From an uncultured Fimbriimonadales bacterium (GTDB taxonomy: Bacteria; Armatimonadota; Fimbriimonadia; Fimbriimonadales; GBS-DC), in assembly GCA_937925775.1 (NCBI GenBank), contig CALAMM010000001.1, positions 1 to 9,687 on the forward strand: a DNA stretch of 9,687 bases, written 5' to 3'. Positions within the stretch are counted from its first letter, which is position 1; each line of letters opens with the position of its first letter. Below, piece by piece: positions 6,725 through 9,687 of this stretch. Both the position numbers and the translations under genes were made by a program. The notes under the pieces are model-generated. The model searched no databases and was not told the origin of the DNA. It saw nothing but the letters and a program-made list of their open reading frames with translations.

Positions 6725-7821
6725 CGGCGGCGCCGTTGCCGATACTCCGCGACGACCTGCTGTAGGATTGCCTCGATTTTGGCGACTTGCGGCTGTACGG
6801 TGAACGACTGTTGCACGCGCTGGTGCGCGTTCTGGGCGCGTCGGGCGCGTTCTTCGGGGTTCTCGATAATCGCCAGCAGGGCGTTCGCCAGCGCGTCGGG
6901 GTCTTTCGGGGGCACCAGCCATCCGTCCACGCCGTCGGTGATGGCTTCAGGGATACCGCCGACACGGGTTGCCAAGATGGGGAGCGCCGTCCACATCGCT
7001 TCCAGCATCGCCATCGGCAACATGTCGTTGAGCGTGGGCAGGGCGTAAAGGTCTAACGCCTGCAGGAGGCGCGGCACATCCTTGCGCTCGCCAAGCCACA
7101 GCACATGCGCCTCGATGCCCAATCGCTCCGCCTCGCGTCGGACTTGGATACCATAACGCGGAGGATGCACAACACCCACCAGCAGGACACGCACCTGCGC
7201 ATGACGCGCAACTACCTTCGGCAACGCGCGAATCAAGTAAATCTGCCCCTTGCGCGGGATAACATTTCCAATCACCCCGATCACGAAATCGGCAGGCGAG
7301 AGACCCAGCTCTGCCCGCACTGCCTGACGCGCCCCTTTGTCAGGCATGTTAAGGCGTGCGGGGTCTATGAAACCATGCACCGTGCTAATGCGCGTCGGCG
7401 GCACGAGGTTGCGCGTGATGTGATAGCGTCGGGTCTGCTCTGAGACCGCGATGATGTGGTGTGCCATCCGCCAGTGGAAGTGCATGGTGTGCGCGTGGGC
7501 ACGCAGCACCACAGGCACTCTTGCCAGTCGGCTCAACCAGACCCCGAAATTGTTCGCTCCTGACATGTGTGCAAGTAGCACTTCGATGGCGTTTTCGCGC
7601 ACGAACCGCGCCGCCGCTTGCAAATCGCGCAAGGGCAAGCGTTTCAGAGGCGATTCCAGCGTCGGCACACCCCCTGCGCGTGCCTGTTCGAGTACCCATG
7701 CGCCGGGTTTGCCCATGAGGGTAATCGCGTTGCCGCGCCGATGGAGCTCTTTGGCGATCTGGAGCGTGTGCACGGTCGCACCGCACACGGTTGTACCCGA
7801 TACAATCTCAAGAATGCGCAT
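6721..7821 (-). CDS. GT4-family glycosyltransferase
   Basis: This is a retaining nucleotide-sugar glycosyltransferase with GT-B fold, 366 aa, probably acting at the cytoplasmic membrane face in polysaccharide, glycolipid or lipopolysaccharide-type synthesis; donor and acceptor are unknown. The N-terminal acceptor domain starts MRILEIVSGTTVCGATVHTL, and AVSEQTRRY (125-133) is typical of the hinge-side loop. The donor domain shows GVIGNVIPRKGQ (182-193, with the R-K that grips the diphosphate), and PTLNDMLPMAMLEAM (262-276) corresponds to the EX7E motif, though here the first acidic residue is Asp266 and the second Glu274. RVGGIPEAITDGVDGWLVPP (286-305) is the standard sugar-nucleotide loop. 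It ends in an arginine-rich tail. No clear Shine-Dalgarno site is seen before the ATG; an mRNA structure lies there instead. It may be co-transcribed with the M28 gene 84 bp upstream. Confidence 0.93.
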   Translation of the reverse strand: MRILEIVSGTTVCGATVHTLQIAKELHRRGNAITLMGKPGAWVLEQARAGGVPTLESPLKRLPLRDLQAAARFVRENAIEVLLAHMSGANNFGVWLSRLARVPVVLRAHAHTMHFHWRMAHHIIAVSEQTRRYHITRNLVPPTRISTVHGFIDPARLNMPDKGARQAVRAELGLSPADFVIGVIGNVIPRKGQIYLIRALPKVVARHAQVRVLLVGVVHPPRYGIQVRREAERLGIEAHVLWLGERKDVPRLLQALDLYALPTLNDMLPMAMLEAMWTALPILATRVGGIPEAITDGVDGWLVPPKDPDALANALLAIIENPEERARRAQNAHQRVQQSFTVQPQVAKIEAILQQVVAEYRQRRRR

Positions 7822-7829
7822 GCGGTTTT

Positions 7830-7888
7830 AGGATACCCCTTGTCGCGGGTGGAATGTGGGGGCTGGGCGGTGGTATCCTTCCCAGCCC
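7830..7888 (-). promoter_or_regulatory. Potential H-type pseudoknot leader upstream of the glycosyltransferase
   Basis: On the minus strand, GGGCUGGG (7888-7881) pairs perfectly with CCCAGCCC (7867-7860) to form an 8-bp hairpin with a 13-base loop. The loop contains AGGAUACC (7879-7872), the exact complement of GGUAUCCU at 7837-7830. The two 8-bp stems can therefore form together as an H-type pseudoknot with connecting loops of 1, 4 and 22 bases. The second stem ends eight bases before the AUG, over the ribosome-binding region. No T run follows, so a simple terminator for the upstream M28 gene is less likely. Confidence 0.4.
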
Positions 7889-7905
7889 GTGACGAAGCGC
7901 GGCTC

Positions 7906-9666
7906 TCAAGGGGCTTCGGGTGTCACCTGCACGGTAATCTCCTTGCCTTCTCGGAGGACCGTGAACTCCACAGGCTTGCCTGCCTCCATTTTGTCGTAGA
8001 GGCTGGTGAGCTCTTCGATGTTTCTCACGCGCTGTCCCATCACGGCGAGGATGCGGTCGCCTGCACGCAGTCCCGCTTTTTCGGCGGGGGAGCCGGGCGC
8101 GACGCCGTCGAGCAGCACCCCCTCCTGCTCCGAGTAGGCAGGGATAAGCCCGATGCGCACGCGGAAACCGCGCCGTGCGCTCTGTGCCGCCTGCGCCGCC
8201 TGCAGGCGCGTGAACTGCAACCGCTCAGGACGACTGGCGATGTCGTAGACCACGCGCTCCGCCAACGCAACAATCTGCGCCTGACCCTCGTAGTTGATTT
8301 TGTCCCAAGTGTCCGACGGGCGGTGGTAGTCCGCGTGCATGCCCGTGAAGAAGAACAGCACGGGGATGTTCGCCCGCATAAAGGGCATATGGTCGCTGCC
8401 GCCCGACGCCGATTGGCTCAATTGCAGGCTCAGGTTCTCCGTGTTCGCCGCTTTGAGGATGCTCTCCCACTCGGCGGCGGTTCCCACGCCGCTGACCGAG
8501 ACGCGATTATTCGTCATACGCCCCACCATGTCGAAGTTCAGCATGGCGACGATGGACTCGCGGGGCACGGTGGGGTTCTGTACGAAGTGTGCTGCGCCCA
8601 GCAAGCCTTCCTCTTCGGCGGAGAAGGCAATGACCAGCACGCTGCGCTTGAGCCGGGCACGGTTCTGCGCCAGCAGGCGTGCCAGCTCCATAATCGCTGC
8701 GGTGCCAGAGGCGTTGTCGTCGGCGCCGTAGTGGATGTCGCCAGGCTCTGGCGCGAGCGAGCCGACCTCACCAAAGCCCAGATGGTCATAATGCGCACCA
8801 ATCACGATGACTTCATCGCGCAGATTCGGGTCGCTGCCAGGAATGAAGCCGATTACATTCCGTGCCACGCCGCGATTCGGCTCCAGCGAGGTCGCCATCT
8901 CCACGCTGGCGTTGAGGCTCGCGCTGAGGGGTAAGCCCGTCTCGTTGATGCGCTTGACCGCCTCCGCGACGGTCAGCCCCAAAGGTTGCAGCAATCGGTC
9001 GCCCACCGACGCCTGCACATTCAGAATCGCCACATTCGCCGCAGGGGCACGCCCGCGCATCCCCACAGGGAGCAAGCGGTCGTTCTCGGGCTGATTCACC
9101 AAAATCACGCCGACCGCGCCTTTCTGAATTGCGGTCTGCACTTTCTGCGAGATTCGAGACGCCCGCTGGATGTCCTGACTAACGCCCTCGAAGCGGGGCG
9201 CACCGCGCAAGATCACGGCAACCTTTCCAGAAACATCCACCGCCTCATAATCGTCGTAGCCCGCGTCTGGCTGGGAGATCCCGAACCCCACAAACACCAG
9301 CTCGCCCTCCACCTTCGTGTTGCTGGTCAGGCTCAAGGGGCGAATCGCGTCGGCAGGGGCTTCCCACACGCTACCACGCTTGAGCTTGAGGTAGTTCTCG
9401 CTGCCAGGCTTGAAACCGAGCGTCAGCTCCCAGTCCTGAAAATAACCGTTTGTGCCTTTCGGCTCCAAACCTGATTGCTCAAATACGCGAGCAATGTATT
9501 CTGCGGCTTTATGCGCCCCAGGAGCAATCGCAAACCGCCCTTCCAACTCAGGCGAGGCAAGATACCTCACATGCGCCTGCAGATTGCTGACCGACACATT
9601 CGAACGGTCCGCAAACGCCAACAGGAACAGTACCCCAACGCCTACGAATAAACTCAGCCTTCTCAT
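7906..9666 (-). CDS. Secreted M28-family zinc aminopeptidase with PA and PDZ domains
   Basis: This is an exported di-zinc peptidase of family M28, 586 aa, likely releasing amino acids from peptides outside the cytoplasm. The start at 9666 has GAGGGG six bases upstream. A Sec signal peptide is evident (MRRLSLFVGVGVLFLLAFA). A PA-like insertion (about 118-245) sits in the usual place before the metal ligands. The zinc and catalytic residues are complete: His292 in GAHYDHLG, Asp316 in GADDNASG, the base/ligand pair Glu351-Glu352 in SAEEEGLLG, Asp379 in NFDMVG, and His448 in DYHRPSD. A C-terminal PDZ domain (about 500-580, with APGSPAEKAGLRAGDRIL) is attached, as in some Acidobacteria and Armatimonadota homologues; it may bind substrate C-termini or membrane partners. 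The upstream promoter is outside the window. The downstream glycosyltransferase lies on the same strand and could share its transcript. Confidence 0.95.
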   Translation of the reverse strand: MRRLSLFVGVGVLFLLAFADRSNVSVSNLQAHVRYLASPELEGRFAIAPGAHKAAEYIARVFEQSGLEPKGTNGYFQDWELTLGFKPGSENYLKLKRGSVWEAPADAIRPLSLTSNTKVEGELVFVGFGISQPDAGYDDYEAVDVSGKVAVILRGAPRFEGVSQDIQRASRISQKVQTAIQKGAVGVILVNQPENDRLLPVGMRGRAPAANVAILNVQASVGDRLLQPLGLTVAEAVKRINETGLPLSASLNASVEMATSLEPNRGVARNVIGFIPGSDPNLRDEVIVIGAHYDHLGFGEVGSLAPEPGDIHYGADDNASGTAAIMELARLLAQNRARLKRSVLVIAFSAEEEGLLGAAHFVQNPTVPRESIVAMLNFDMVGRMTNNRVSVSGVGTAAEWESILKAANTENLSLQLSQSASGGSDHMPFMRANIPVLFFFTGMHADYHRPSDTWDKINYEGQAQIVALAERVVYDIASRPERLQFTRLQAAQAAQSARRGFRVRIGLIPAYSEQEGVLLDGVAPGSPAEKAGLRAGDRILAVMGQRVRNIEELTSLYDKMEAGKPVEFTVLREGKEITVQVTPEAP

Positions 9667-9687
9667 GTCAAACCCCTCACTGTGTGG

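Noticed and set aside
7860..7888. Hairpin after the M28 stop codon as an intrinsic terminator
   Set aside because: No T run follows on the minus strand, and its loop pairs with a downstream stretch, so a leader structure fits better.
7618..8934. 438-codon open frame on the plus strand across the glycosyltransferase start and M28 gene
   Set aside because: It crosses two convincing genes and an intergenic region on the opposite strand and has no motif; long antisense frames are expected at this GC content.

Overview
The window is GC-rich bacterial chromosome of ordinary gene density: seven protein genes (one cut by the left edge) and two tRNA genes. Codon use is even along the window. The mix of proteins fits a diderm, probably thermophilic bacterium of the Armatimonadota type: a Tat-exported Gfo/Idh/MocA oxidoreductase, an M48 protease with an extra C-terminal domain, an M28 peptidase carrying PA and PDZ modules, and a GH10-like protein with a helical N-terminal part. 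That taxonomic guess is inference from family content, not from a marker gene.

Layout from left to right. A class I SAM methyltransferase (+, 5' end outside the window) converges with the Tat-signal oxidoreductase (-). A strong promoter then drives a tRNA-His(GTG)/tRNA-Lys(CTT) pair (+). A GH10-like protein with an apparently dead acid/base position (+) converges on an M48-type metalloprotease (-). A 329-bp divergent intergenic region follows, mostly filled by a 185-bp MITE-like inverted-repeat element. serA (+) converges on a GT4 glycosyltransferase (-), and upstream of that lies a secreted M28 aminopeptidase with a PDZ domain (-).

There is no obvious single pathway. serA supplies serine biosynthesis. 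The M48 and M28 proteins act outside the cytoplasm on protein quality control and peptide turnover. The oxidoreductase is probably periplasmic, and the glycosyltransferase likely builds surface glycan. All three convergent pairs are packed end to end: a 6-bp gap in one case, and a shared CTAA stop quartet in the other two.

The most interesting items are not whole new operons. They are the 185-bp element between the M48 gene and serA, an H-type pseudoknot that can be drawn in the leader of the glycosyltransferase mRNA, the GH10-like protein that seems to have lost its acid/base glutamate, and the extra C-terminal domain of the M48 protein. I saw no CRISPR array, insertion sequence with a transposase, prophage or defence system.
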